Assembly (NCBI RefSeq): GCF_007741535.1
Contig: NZ_CP036525.1
Coordinates: 3,472,001-3,536,000, forward strand
Direction of reading: 5' to 3'
DNA from: Rubripirellula lacrimiformis
Lineage (GTDB): Bacteria > Planctomycetota > Planctomycetia > Pirellulales > Pirellulaceae
DNA: 64,000 nt
The notes under the pieces are model-generated. The model saw only the letters and a list, made by a program, of their open reading frames with translations. It was not told where the DNA came from and made no database searches. Numbering within the stretch: position 1 is the stretch's first letter; each line of letters opens with the position of its first letter. The position numbers and the translations under genes were made by a program. Shown in pieces: positions 56,209 through 64,000 of the stretch.

Positions 56209-57036
56209 CTATGGCTTTAGGTATCGTTGGACGCCTTCTAGGACGCCGCTGGTGGCTTTCTGTTTGGCGATGTACAGGCGGTCGGCCCAGCCTTGATTGT
56301 CGTGGACTGCGGCGACGCGATTCACTAGAGATGGGTCCGCGTTGCCTACGATGATGCTGCGGAAGCCGGCCGTCAGGGCGGCGAAGTCGTTGCCCGAATC
56401 GCCCGAAAATACGATTGAATCACGAGCGTGATTGTAGGCGTGGGCCCACCAGTCCAGTGCGCTGGCTTTGGACGTGTTTTCCGGCAATAGATCAATCAAT
56501 CCATCGCCGTTGAATGGATCGACACTGGCGATCATCGTGTACGGTGCAGCCCGCTTGTGTAACAGGGACTGGACCTCGGTGGTCAGCCGCTGCAGTTGTG
56601 GTTGGTCGACGTAGAAACTTAGCTTGAATGGCCCCTGTTTGAACGGTTCCTGCAAACGCAGTCCGTCGATCGTGGACAGGTGATCGCGAAGCGTTGCGAT
56701 AGGCAACGGGTGGATGATCTGGCGAAGAAAATCTGCGTAGCCGCCGATGGGTGAACAGTCGCCGTTGGCATCCACCGAAACGATCGAAGTGCCGACGTCA
56801 CAGATGATCCATTTGGGACGCGGCAGTTTGCCGGATTGGAAGAGATCGCAAGCCGATTCCAAATGTCGGCCTGTGACGAACACCAGGTCCATGTCGCGGT
56901 CGGCTAAAAGCTGGTTCAGGATCGGCAAGTCGCGGTGGTTGTCGCTGTCGCCATCGAGCGGCAGAAAGGTGCCATCCAGATCCGTCGCCAGGATACGTGG
57001 CAACGATAGTGAAGCGGTCAAAGGCGAGACATCCAT
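56209..57036 (-). CDS. Sucrose-phosphate phosphatase-like HAD hydrolase
   Basis: A 275-residue HAD-IIB enzyme. Motif I RILATDLDGTFLPLDGD (DxDGT), motif II VFVTGRHLES, and motif IV VFSGDSGNDFAALTAG are complete, with the cap between (IASVDPFNGDGLIDLLP). The family includes SPP, which releases sucrose from sucrose-6-phosphate. It follows the sucrose-phosphate synthase and amylosucrase genes (57-base gap), so sucrose phosphate is the likely substrate. Confidence 0.9.
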   Translation of the reverse strand: MDVSPLTASLSLPRILATDLDGTFLPLDGDSDNHRDLPILNQLLADRDMDLVFVTGRHLESACDLFQSGKLPRPKWIICDVGTSIVSVDANGDCSPIGGYADFLRQIIHPLPIATLRDHLSTIDGLRLQEPFKQGPFKLSFYVDQPQLQRLTTEVQSLLHKRAAPYTMIASVDPFNGDGLIDLLPENTSKASALDWWAHAYNHARDSIVFSGDSGNDFAALTAGFRSIIVGNADPSLVNRVAAVHDNQGWADRLYIAKQKATSGVLEGVQRYLKP

Positions 57037-57093
57037 GTTGGTCGTCGTATCAAGGGGAAACGGTACGGTTGGCAGTCCATTCTCTACGGAGAA

Positions 57094-59100
57094 TCAAACG
57101 CGATTGAGCCACAGGACTTGATAGGGTTCCAGGATCAGATCGCTGCTGGTGGCGAACGTCGATCCGGCCAACGCATCTTCGAAAAATCTTCCGTAGCCAG
57201 CTGTTCGCAATTTATTGCCGGATACCGATTGGGGTGTTTCGGAAAAATTGGCCAGGATGGTCAATCGGTGGCCATCGTGGGAACGCACAAAGCTAAGCAA
57301 ATGTGGGTTGCCGGTTGAAATCAGTTCCATTTTCTGGCCGGCCAATGCGGGCAGCATCTTGCGCACCGTGATCAAACGCTGCAGGGAACGAAAGATTCTA
57401 AGACGCAGCGACGTGCCGCCGGAGGTCATTTGATCGTCCAGCTCTTCTAAGAATTCCCATTTCATACGCGGGCGGTGAACCCACCTTGTGTCACCAGCTT
57501 TGGCCGGGTCTTTGACAAAGTCGTAATCGTTCAGCATCCCCCACTCTTCGCCCAGATACAGCAGCGGGATTCCACCGATGCTTAGCGAGATGCTGTGCAA
57601 CAACAGGATTCGGCGAATCGCCATCTCGATCTCGTGTTCCGATTCATTTTCGATCGCCAGTTCTAGGCCTGCAAGCGAGGCTAGCGTGCCAGCGATTCGC
57701 ATGTCGCCCGTAGCTACGTTTTCTTGGAACGGGATTCCCCGCGCAAAGGAACCTTCAAACTGTCCCGTGTAGAAATGGTTTAGAAAGCGGCGATGGTCAT
57801 AGGCATTGATCCCGACTTGCGATGCGTCTTTGTCGTCAAACGTCCAGCCGACATCGTCATGGCAGCGCAGATAGTTGACCCACGCGGTGTTTTCGGGCAG
57901 TTGGTGTCGGTGGCTTAACGATTGCGATAACAGCCGGGTTTGACGGGTCGCCAGCGATTCCCATAGCAACGCCATCAGTGTCGGGTTGTACGAAATCTGA
58001 CACTCGTCTTCGCCGATGTACTTCACCACGTCATCGGGGTGTACGATCGCTTCGGACTTGAACAGCAATCCGGGGGTCGCGATCCGAGCCAGCACGTTGA
58101 AGGCTTGAATCAACGTGTGCGCCTGCGGAAGGTTTTCGCAGTTCGTTCCCAGTTGTTTCCAAATGAAAGCGACCGCATCAAGTCGAAGCATGTCGACGCC
58201 GGTGCTGGCGATGAAGAACATCTCCTCCAACATAGCGCGAAAGACGGCGGGATTGTGGTAATTCAGATCCCATTGGAAGTTATTGAAAGTCGTCCAAACC
58301 CATTTGGCCATCCCGTCGTGCCAAGTGAAATTGCCGCGCCGCACCGTCGGGAAGATTTCTCGTAGCGTGGCCTCGTAGCGGTCGGGCATCTCTCGGTCAG
58401 GAAAGATGTTGTAGAACTGCTGGTACTCGCGATCGCCGGACTGTGCTTTCTTGGCCCACAGATGTTCGTCCGAGGTGTGATTGAAGACAAAGTCCAATAC
58501 CAGCGTGATGCCCGCGGCGCGCAGGTCGTCGGCCAATAGACGCAGGTCTTCGATGGTGCCCAGTCGGGGATCAACCGATCGGTAATTGCTGATTGCGTAC
58601 CCGCCATCGCTGTTGCCTGGACGTACAGCGAACAGTGGCATCAGGTGCAGGTAGGTCAGCCCCAGTTGTTTGAAGTAACCGATGTGCTCGCGCAGTCGAC
58701 CCAGATTTTCGCTGAACAGATCGACGTACAACGCTCCGCCGACGACCTGTTCCGATTCGAACCAGTTCGGTTCGATCACGCGGTGCCGATCGACTTCTCG
58801 CAAGCATTCGGGACGTTCGGCCCAAGCGGTGGCCGCCGTCAACAGAATCTGTTCCAAGTGATAGAAAAAGTCGTACCGATTGCCGTACAGTTCGTGCAGC
58901 AACCGAAACAACTTATCCCATTGTTGCAGCAAGCGTGATTCGAATTCTTCGCGCACCGATGCCGAGACATCGGCCGATTGCCACACGGTTTCCAGACGCG
59001 GCAGCAGACGTTCTAGCGTCAGCTGGCCTTCGAATGACAGATCCGAAATCGGTTGGTCGGCTTGATGGCTCGCGAAGCCGTTGTTATTCGTTCCGATCAT
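57094..59100 (-). CDS. Amylosucrase (GH13)
   Basis: A 668-residue GH13 enzyme. Family blocks: [36 protein letters not shown], the nucleophile Asp in [14 protein letters not shown], the acid/base Glu in [14 protein letters not shown], and the third carboxylate in [12 protein letters not shown]. The length and motif set fit amylosucrase, which makes alpha-1,4-glucan from sucrose or splits it. Its start overlaps the SPS stop by 17 bases, so translation is coupled. No signal peptide. Confidence 0.93.
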   Translation of the reverse strand: MIGTNNNGFASHQADQPISDLSFEGQLTLERLLPRLETVWQSADVSASVREEFESRLLQQWDKLFRLLHELYGNRYDFFYHLEQILLTAATAWAERPECLREVDRHRVIEPNWFESEQVVGGALYVDLFSENLGRLREHIGYFKQLGLTYLHLMPLFAVRPGNSDGGYAISNYRSVDPRLGTIEDLRLLADDLRAAGITLVLDFVFNHTSDEHLWAKKAQSGDREYQQFYNIFPDREMPDRYEATLREIFPTVRRGNFTWHDGMAKWVWTTFNNFQWDLNYHNPAVFRAMLEEMFFIASTGVDMLRLDAVAFIWKQLGTNCENLPQAHTLIQAFNVLARIATPGLLFKSEAIVHPDDVVKYIGEDECQISYNPTLMALLWESLATRQTRLLSQSLSHRHQLPENTAWVNYLRCHDDVGWTFDDKDASQVGINAYDHRRFLNHFYTGQFEGSFARGIPFQENVATGDMRIAGTLASLAGLELAIENESEHEIEMAIRRILLLHSISLSIGGIPLLYLGEEWGMLNDYDFVKDPAKAGDTRWVHRPRMKWEFLEELDDQMTSGGTSLRLRIFRSLQRLITVRKMLPALAGQKMELISTGNPHLLSFVRSHDGHRLTILANFSETPQSVSGNKLRTAGYGRFFEDALAGSTFATSSDLILEPYQVLWLNRV

Positions 59101-61348
59101 TCGGGATGACGATGTTGCCTAAGAATTGGTAATAGTTGATGCCTTCTAGGATGCCTCGTGCATTGCAGCCTTCGGCAAAGTAGACGCGAGGTCGGCCACG
59201 AAGGACTTCCAGTTCCTTGCCGTGGTTGCCAACGACAACCCCCAGCGTTCGGCCAAGCAGCATCCCCTCGTCGTTGCCCGAATCGCCGACGACCAGGACG
59301 TTTTCGGGGGAAAAGCCCCATTTCCACAGCACATGACGCATCGACAGCTCGCTGCCCCCGCGGACGGGGATCACGTCCAGGTAGACGCCCAGCGACAAGA
59401 TAACCTTAGCTCGCACACCGGCTTCGCGAAGGAGTTTTTTCAGATGAGCCACACTGGGGGCTTTCTCCTGGTCCAACTGGTAACAGACCTTGAACTCGCT
59501 TTGATGACGTTCCTCTTGCACGTGGACGCCCGGCAAAGAATCCAACACCGCATGAACCTCGTCCGGTTTCCACGCAAAGCCGATCTGTTTTCGCCAGCTT
59601 TGGTCGGGCGTCAAAGCGGGCCCGTAGTGCAACTGAGTGCCCGAATCGGTTTCGATCAGATCGGGCTGAGGCAGGTCCAGTTCCTGGATCATCCGCATCG
59701 CCGAATCGAGCTTTCGCCCGGTCGCGATCCCGAATCCAATCTGCGTGTTTTCTTGGATCAGCGATTTGAATTCGGCGAGCGCTTCATCGTCACCGGTCAG
59801 GGTGTTGTCCAAATCCGTGATGATGATTCGGTCGAATTCCGGTAGGCGACGGACGCGCGGACTACGCACCAATTCGGGGGTTGCCGAACCCTTCATGATG
59901 TCGGCCAGGTCCCGCACATAACGGCGTGCATGGTTGGCCCATGAATAGTGTTTTCGCGTTCCCTTGATTCCAGCCTCGGACCATTTTTCCCATTGATCCG
60001 GTTCGGTCAAAGTTCGCAGCAGAGCCTTTTCGATCGCATCGCTGTCCATCGGATCGATCAACAGGCCGTTCCCACAATTCCCAATGATGTCGCGTGGTCC
60101 ACCGTCATTGGTGGCGACGATCGGCAGCCCCGTGGCGCCGGCTTCCAGTAGGGTTAAACCGAACGGTTCGGTCAGGGCCGGATTGATGAACACGCCCTTC
60201 AACCGCGTCGCCCATCGGTAAAGTTTGGGGACGTCGCTGGGGATGTGCGTCTTGGGATAGGCAACCTTGCCGTACAAGTCGTACTTGTCGATCAGATTGA
60301 AAACGTTCTTGATGATCTGTTGCTGACTCTTGGGCAATTCGGCCAGGTCATCTCGCGTGCCCATGATCATGACCAGGTTCGCAGCCTCCTGAAGCTGCTT
60401 GCTTTGACCGTACACCTCGACCAGTTTTTCAAGGTTCTTGCGTTCGTCGGGACGGGCCATCGTCAGGATGACGGGCTTGTCGGGTTCTTGTAAAAATCGT
60501 TCGATGTCACGGGTGATCGCGGGCTTCTGGTTAGACTCGTCTTCGTCGACAACACCCGTGCCTGACGAATCGTGATTGGGCGACGCGTCGTCCGATGACT
60601 CCGTGTCGATGGGCGGCGAAAACAGGCTTAGGTCGACGCCCGGCGGAATCACTTCCATCCGATCGGGTTGGTAGTGATCGTACAGTTCGTACTGCTGTTG
60701 GATCTCTTGGTTGGTGCTGGTGACGACCATTGACGCGGTTTCCAAAGCGATCTCTTCCGCTTCGGTACGCGTCGTGAATTTGTACTTTCGTTCCAGCCCA
60801 TCGACGCTCTTCCGACCCACCGACAAACGTTGCAATTTCACGCGGCCCAACGAGTGTCCGGTGAAGACGTAGGGGACGTGCAGCAAACGAGCTAGTTCGG
60901 CGCCAGCGCGTCCGGCATCGGCATAGTGACCGTGGATGACGTCCGGAATCCCGTGGCGACGGAAGTGGACCAGCGTTTGGTCGACGAACATTTCCAGGTA
61001 GGGCCAAAGTGCTTCTTTCTTGAGGTAGCGTTTCGGCCCAAACGGGATGCGGATGATTTTGGCGTTTTCCGATATCTGTTCTTCGACTTGGGCGTAGCTG
61101 TCGTCGATCTTCGGGTCGATGATCTGACGCGTCAGAAGTTCAACGCTGCCGATCTCTGGCTGCAGGGCAAGTTCGTTGGCAAGTTCCAACACGTACTTGA
61201 TTTGACCGCCGGTGTCCGCGTCACGTCCAAGTTCGCAGTCCTTGGCTCGGATCAGCCCATGCAAACTGATCAACGTGATTTTCAGCGGTCGGTCTTTATG
61301 GGGGAAAGTGACATGGGGCGTGGGCATCTGCAGGTTGGGTTGGGTCAT
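59084..61348 (-). CDS. Sucrose-phosphate synthase with C-terminal phosphatase-like domain
   Basis: About 755 residues. The N-terminal glycosyltransferase-B domain includes [53 protein letters not shown] and the C-terminal [20 protein letters not shown] segment ([20 protein letters not shown]) that binds UDP-glucose. Residues about 500-755 are an HAD domain with [31 protein letters not shown] and [11 protein letters not shown], so the phosphatase part looks catalytically complete. An acidic insert (residues about 265-290) is not conserved. It leads the leftward sucrose operon and its ATG (61348) is chosen for the MTQPNLQ start. It makes sucrose 6-phosphate from UDP-glucose and fructose 6-phosphate, and perhaps removes the phosphate as well. 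Confidence 0.94.
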   Translation of the reverse strand: MTQPNLQMPTPHVTFPHKDRPLKITLISLHGLIRAKDCELGRDADTGGQIKYVLELANELALQPEIGSVELLTRQIIDPKIDDSYAQVEEQISENAKIIRIPFGPKRYLKKEALWPYLEMFVDQTLVHFRRHGIPDVIHGHYADAGRAGAELARLLHVPYVFTGHSLGRVKLQRLSVGRKSVDGLERKYKFTTRTEAEEIALETASMVVTSTNQEIQQQYELYDHYQPDRMEVIPPGVDLSLFSPPIDTESSDDASPNHDSSGTGVVDEDESNQKPAITRDIERFLQEPDKPVILTMARPDERKNLEKLVEVYGQSKQLQEAANLVMIMGTRDDLAELPKSQQQIIKNVFNLIDKYDLYGKVAYPKTHIPSDVPKLYRWATRLKGVFINPALTEPFGLTLLEAGATGLPIVATNDGGPRDIIGNCGNGLLIDPMDSDAIEKALLRTLTEPDQWEKWSEAGIKGTRKHYSWANHARRYVRDLADIMKGSATPELVRSPRVRRLPEFDRIIITDLDNTLTGDDEALAEFKSLIQENTQIGFGIATGRKLDSAMRMIQELDLPQPDLIETDSGTQLHYGPALTPDQSWRKQIGFAWKPDEVHAVLDSLPGVHVQEERHQSEFKVCYQLDQEKAPSVAHLKKLLREAGVRAKVILSLGVYLDVIPVRGGSELSMRHVLWKWGFSPENVLVVGDSGNDEGMLLGRTLGVVVGNHGKELEVLRGRPRVYFAEGCNARGILEGINYYQFLGNIVIPNDRNE

Positions 61349-61897
61349 TGATTTTTTCGTCCCGTTGGACCAGACGCACGACCCATGGCGGGTCACGTTT
61401 GCCGGTCAACGGAAATACGTGGGAATCAAAATGTCTTGCGACGTGTCTTCAGTGCTAAGCTCGAATCGACGACTTTCGATCCAGACGGCTCGGCATCAAG
61501 GCTGTGCATGAACCTAGAAGCTTTGGCCACAAAAGTCACGCGCCGGACGCAAATTAGCGGTTTGGAAGACCTAATACGCAAACCCTATGCCAGAGCGTTT
61601 TAGGGAAGATTCTGTCTCATTAGCGTCAACCGTTGGCACGCGAGACGACGCCGCAGCGAATTCGTCTTTCTTCGGCTACTGCGAATGGTTGCGGATCAGT
61701 CGGGCTGGTCGGTTTCTAACCAGCGGTCGCAGTCAGTGGCCTGCTGAATGAGTCGTTGTCGAGATAGCAGCGTTGCAATCAGAACCCGGCGCGTCGGCGA
61801 GTGGATCCGTCGAATCCCTCGCTCACCGGCGTGTTACCAAATCAGCAGGCCGTCAGCGACGGTTGTTTGAGGCACGGTTCGGGTTCCCTGAGGCGAT
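61349..61897. other. 550-base intergenic region, no feature recognised
   Basis: It should hold the promoter of the sucrose operon on its left side. No coding frame or inverted repeat stood out. Confidence 0.5.
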
Positions 61898-62974
61898 TCA
61901 GATGCCTAGATTCGAATCCAATTCATCATCATCGTCGTCGTCATCGAGGTCCTGATCGCCTAGCAGGTCGTCGCCTAGCAGGTCATCGGGACCGAACAGA
62001 TCCTCGTCGTAGTCCGGTTCTTCGCCGCGTTCCAACAGGTCGTCGGGAGGCACCGATCCGTCTTGGGGAACCCAGCGGATCGTTTCTCTTGGTGGATCGG
62101 ACAGTGCGTCGTGGCATTCCATGGCCGCCCAGGTCACGTCGCCGGGCCCGTCGGCTGTATCGCCGTCTTCGACGTCCTCGTCATGCTGCATCATGTACAG
62201 CGATGCCGTCCGCAGGAACGCTTCGACGTCGCTGGGGTCAAACTTTTCGGAATCGTAGATCGCTTCCAGGTCGGGCAGATCAAGTTGGGCGTTGCCCACG
62301 GTGTCAATCAACGTCCACTTATCGGTGGCGTGAAATAATCGCACGTTCGTCCACATATCTAGCGGCGGCATTTCGTGGCTCCATGCGTAATTCAAGCCGC
62401 GCCGCAGTGAGTTTTCGTCTCGCAATACTTCGCCACCGGGATTGAAATAGCAGATCGCGTCGTCGTCTTCCAACAGCGTGGTGACCGCGCGGGTGATGAA
62501 GTTCAATTCGTCCAACGGGTCATAGTCGTCGGGGATCAGCGGCAAATCGTCTTCTTCGTCGGTGGGGTCTTCGGCACCAAGGACGTAACTGATCAACAGG
62601 CGTACGTGAGCGGTGTGGCTCTTGGATTCTTCCTCGCCCTCTTCCCATCCCCAGCACTGTTCCGAAGCCCGTCGCAGACAACCGGGGAACGCCAGCGGTC
62701 CGAACTGACCCAAAGACCATGCCACAAATCGTTCGGGCGATTCATCGGGGTCGCCCATGTCGTCTGGCCAGGGCGAATCCGACGGCGTGACCAACAGGTG
62801 GCCGCCAACTTCGGATCGGTAATCGAATACCAGCGTTTGGGGGGCGCTATCGTCGTCGATCGAATCGTGGCGACCGACCAACTTGAATCCCTTCAACCGC
62901 TCCTCCAGGGTCGCAATGGCGATCGGGCGACGCAGCAGCACGCACATTCCCTGCGTGAACAGACCTTTCGCCAT
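61898..62974 (-). CDS. DUF4261-like acidic protein
   Basis: About 358 residues from ATG 62974, chosen for the MAKGLFTQGMCVLLRRP start and the preceding gaggat. The core (ATLEERLKGFKLVG, then HTAHVRLLISYVLG and NFITRAVTTLLEDDDAICYFNPGGEVL) resembles the DUF4261 family, whose role is unknown. The C-terminal 45 residues are almost all Asp, Leu and Gly (DDLLGDQDLDDDDDDDEL). Cytoplasmic. The open frame upstream of the chosen start is not used. Confidence 0.85.
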   Translation of the reverse strand: MAKGLFTQGMCVLLRRPIAIATLEERLKGFKLVGRHDSIDDDSAPQTLVFDYRSEVGGHLLVTPSDSPWPDDMGDPDESPERFVAWSLGQFGPLAFPGCLRRASEQCWGWEEGEEESKSHTAHVRLLISYVLGAEDPTDEEDDLPLIPDDYDPLDELNFITRAVTTLLEDDDAICYFNPGGEVLRDENSLRRGLNYAWSHEMPPLDMWTNVRLFHATDKWTLIDTVGNAQLDLPDLEAIYDSEKFDPSDVEAFLRTASLYMMQHDEDVEDGDTADGPGDVTWAAMECHDALSDPPRETIRWVPQDGSVPPDDLLERGEEPDYDEDLFGPDDLLGDDLLGDQDLDDDDDDDELDSNLGI

Positions 62975-63114
62975 CAATATCCTCACCAAACCCTTCGAAC
63001 TACGATTAATCCATCGTTTTAACGAAACATTCGTCGCAGAACGAGGGGCACCGATTCTGGCCGCAGGCAAACCGGTGCATCAGGTCGCAACAAGCACTCG
63101 CGGCGGATCGCATG

Positions 63115-64000
63115 CTATGCGGCGCGTCGGGGAGGAATGTTCTGACTCCGGCGGATCGGCAGACCGACGCCTGAACCATGCCCCGGGGCGGCGGTGGAGT
63201 CGTCCGAATTTGTCGAGTCGGGATCCATCGCCCCCGATTCTTGGGTGCCAGGATTCAGGCTGCCGCGTCCCCAGGGGATCGAAATCGTAGCGTCCGATTC
63301 ATCTTCATCGCGGCGAATCGTCGGTGAGTTTTCGATTTCCGATTCAGCAAGCTGCTGGCCCGTCGCGGCGTCGGATCGTTCGCTAGGCAGCGAGTATTGG
63401 AACCCCAGAATCTTTCCCAGCCGGGTTCGTCGCACGAGTCCTTCGTAGGTGGCGATCGAAAACGCCACGCTGATGGTGGCCGCGAATATCATTTTCGCCA
63501 CCGGGCTGAATCCGGTGGCGAACCACTTCAAATCGATATGGGCCAGGCCCAAAATTGGGTGGTGAACCAGATAGATCCAAAACGATGCTGCGGCGACGTA
63601 CTTCACGGCGGTGGAGACCGATAAAACGTGTCGCATCGCCAACCCCATGATCACCAGCGTGGCCAGGACGGCGGTGGTCGCGGTCATCACTGCCGTGATG
63701 GCGTGGGACAAGTTGGATCGGAACAGGTATTCGCCTTCGATCTGCATCGAAACCATCTGCGACGACAGATCGACGGAAATCGGTGATGGATCGACGGCCA
63801 GCAATTGCCATTGGCCCAGACGGATCGTGGCAAATCCCATCATCAATGTGGGGATGGCCAGCCGGGGTGCCCAGCGTTTTAGGCCGTCGAGTTGCGGATC
63901 GTTCCAGGCCAACGAGACACCCAGTGCGAAGAAGATCGCGTGGTAGGTCCATTTGCTGGCCACGGGCAGAAACGCGTGCTGGAACCCCCAAACCACTTCC
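63115..64000 (-). CDS. Membrane acyltransferase, 5' end beyond the window
   Basis: The visible 295 codons encode about six hydrophobic segments typical of the acyltransferase 3 / OpgC family (AIFFALGVSLAWNDPQLD, VKYVAAASFWIYLVHHPIL). The C-terminal 90 residues are polar and low-complexity. The start lies to the right of the window end, so the catalytic His near the N-terminus cannot be seen. Such enzymes acylate envelope polysaccharides. Confidence 0.85.
   Translation of the reverse strand, partial: EVVWGFQHAFLPVASKWTYHAIFFALGVSLAWNDPQLDGLKRWAPRLAIPTLMMGFATIRLGQWQLLAVDPSPISVDLSSQMVSMQIEGEYLFRSNLSHAITAVMTATTAVLATLVIMGLAMRHVLSVSTAVKYVAAASFWIYLVHHPILGLAHIDLKWFATGFSPVAKMIFAATISVAFSIATYEGLVRRTRLGKILGFQYSLPSERSDAATGQQLAESEIENSPTIRRDEDESDATISIPWGRGSLNPGTQESGAMDPDSTNSDDSTAAPGHGSGVGLPIRRSQNIPPRRAA

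Overview
The window looks like the chromosome of a marine planctomycete of the Rhodopirellula/Pirellulaceae type. This rests on gene content rather than any marker gene: a secreted formylglycine sulfatase, ThuA-like and SHD1-like secreted proteins, a small membrane protein with the NPYEPP N-terminal motif, a sucrose-phosphate synthase/amylosucrase/sucrose-phosphatase cluster, many GTG/TTG starts, small operons and many hairpin-rich intergenic repeats. No rRNA, CRISPR array or complete tRNA was found.

Bases 1 to about 17,360 look like an accessory (genomic island) region. At the left edge is a leftward operon: an SF1 helicase, a 1323-residue NERD nuclease-pseudokinase-kinase-ATPase protein, a 556-residue unknown protein, and the first codons of a fourth gene that runs off the window. 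The kinase architecture recalls PglW of BREX type 2 and the kinase of the methylation-associated defence system (MADS), so this is a candidate anti-phage system of unusual composition. Next come 1.7 kb of decayed repeats, a small serine resolvase with a 28-bp palindrome just upstream, and a few orphan genes. Bases 12.1-15.4 kb hold a run of small leftward genes, each followed by an attC-like site: an integron cassette array with no integrase in view. A RES/Xre toxin-antitoxin pair in reversed gene order follows. The region ends at what looks like the 3' half of a tRNA-Leu(GAG) gene plus its terminator, as expected for the end of a tRNA-integrated island whose intact tRNA and integrase would lie beyond the left edge.

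From 17.4 to 47 kb the content looks like ordinary backbone: a SAM methyltransferase, a voltage-gated K+ channel, a large secreted thioredoxin-like protein, a VF530 protein, an oxidoreductase/sugar-isomerase pair, a sulfatase, FxsA, ThuA, alpha/beta hydrolases, a VWA protein, a flavin-dependent halogenase-like enzyme, an M3 peptidase, a secreted agmatine-deiminase-like enzyme, a GNAT-nitrilase fusion, and a tightly coupled MoxR-DUF58-transglutaminase-cytidylate kinase operon.

From 47 to 64 kb are a DUF900 lipoprotein hydrolase, a 1215-residue membrane-anchored TPR-like protein, and the leftward sucrose operon (sucrose-phosphate synthase with its own phosphatase domain, amylosucrase, separate phosphatase), then a DUF4261 protein and a truncated membrane acyltransferase. 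Three large non-coding tandem arrays stand out. Two (20.1-21.6 kb and 49.9-51.2 kb) are built from the same series of perfect hairpins with units of about 325-332 bp. The third (55.1-56.2 kb) has eleven units of 93-98 bp between convergent genes.
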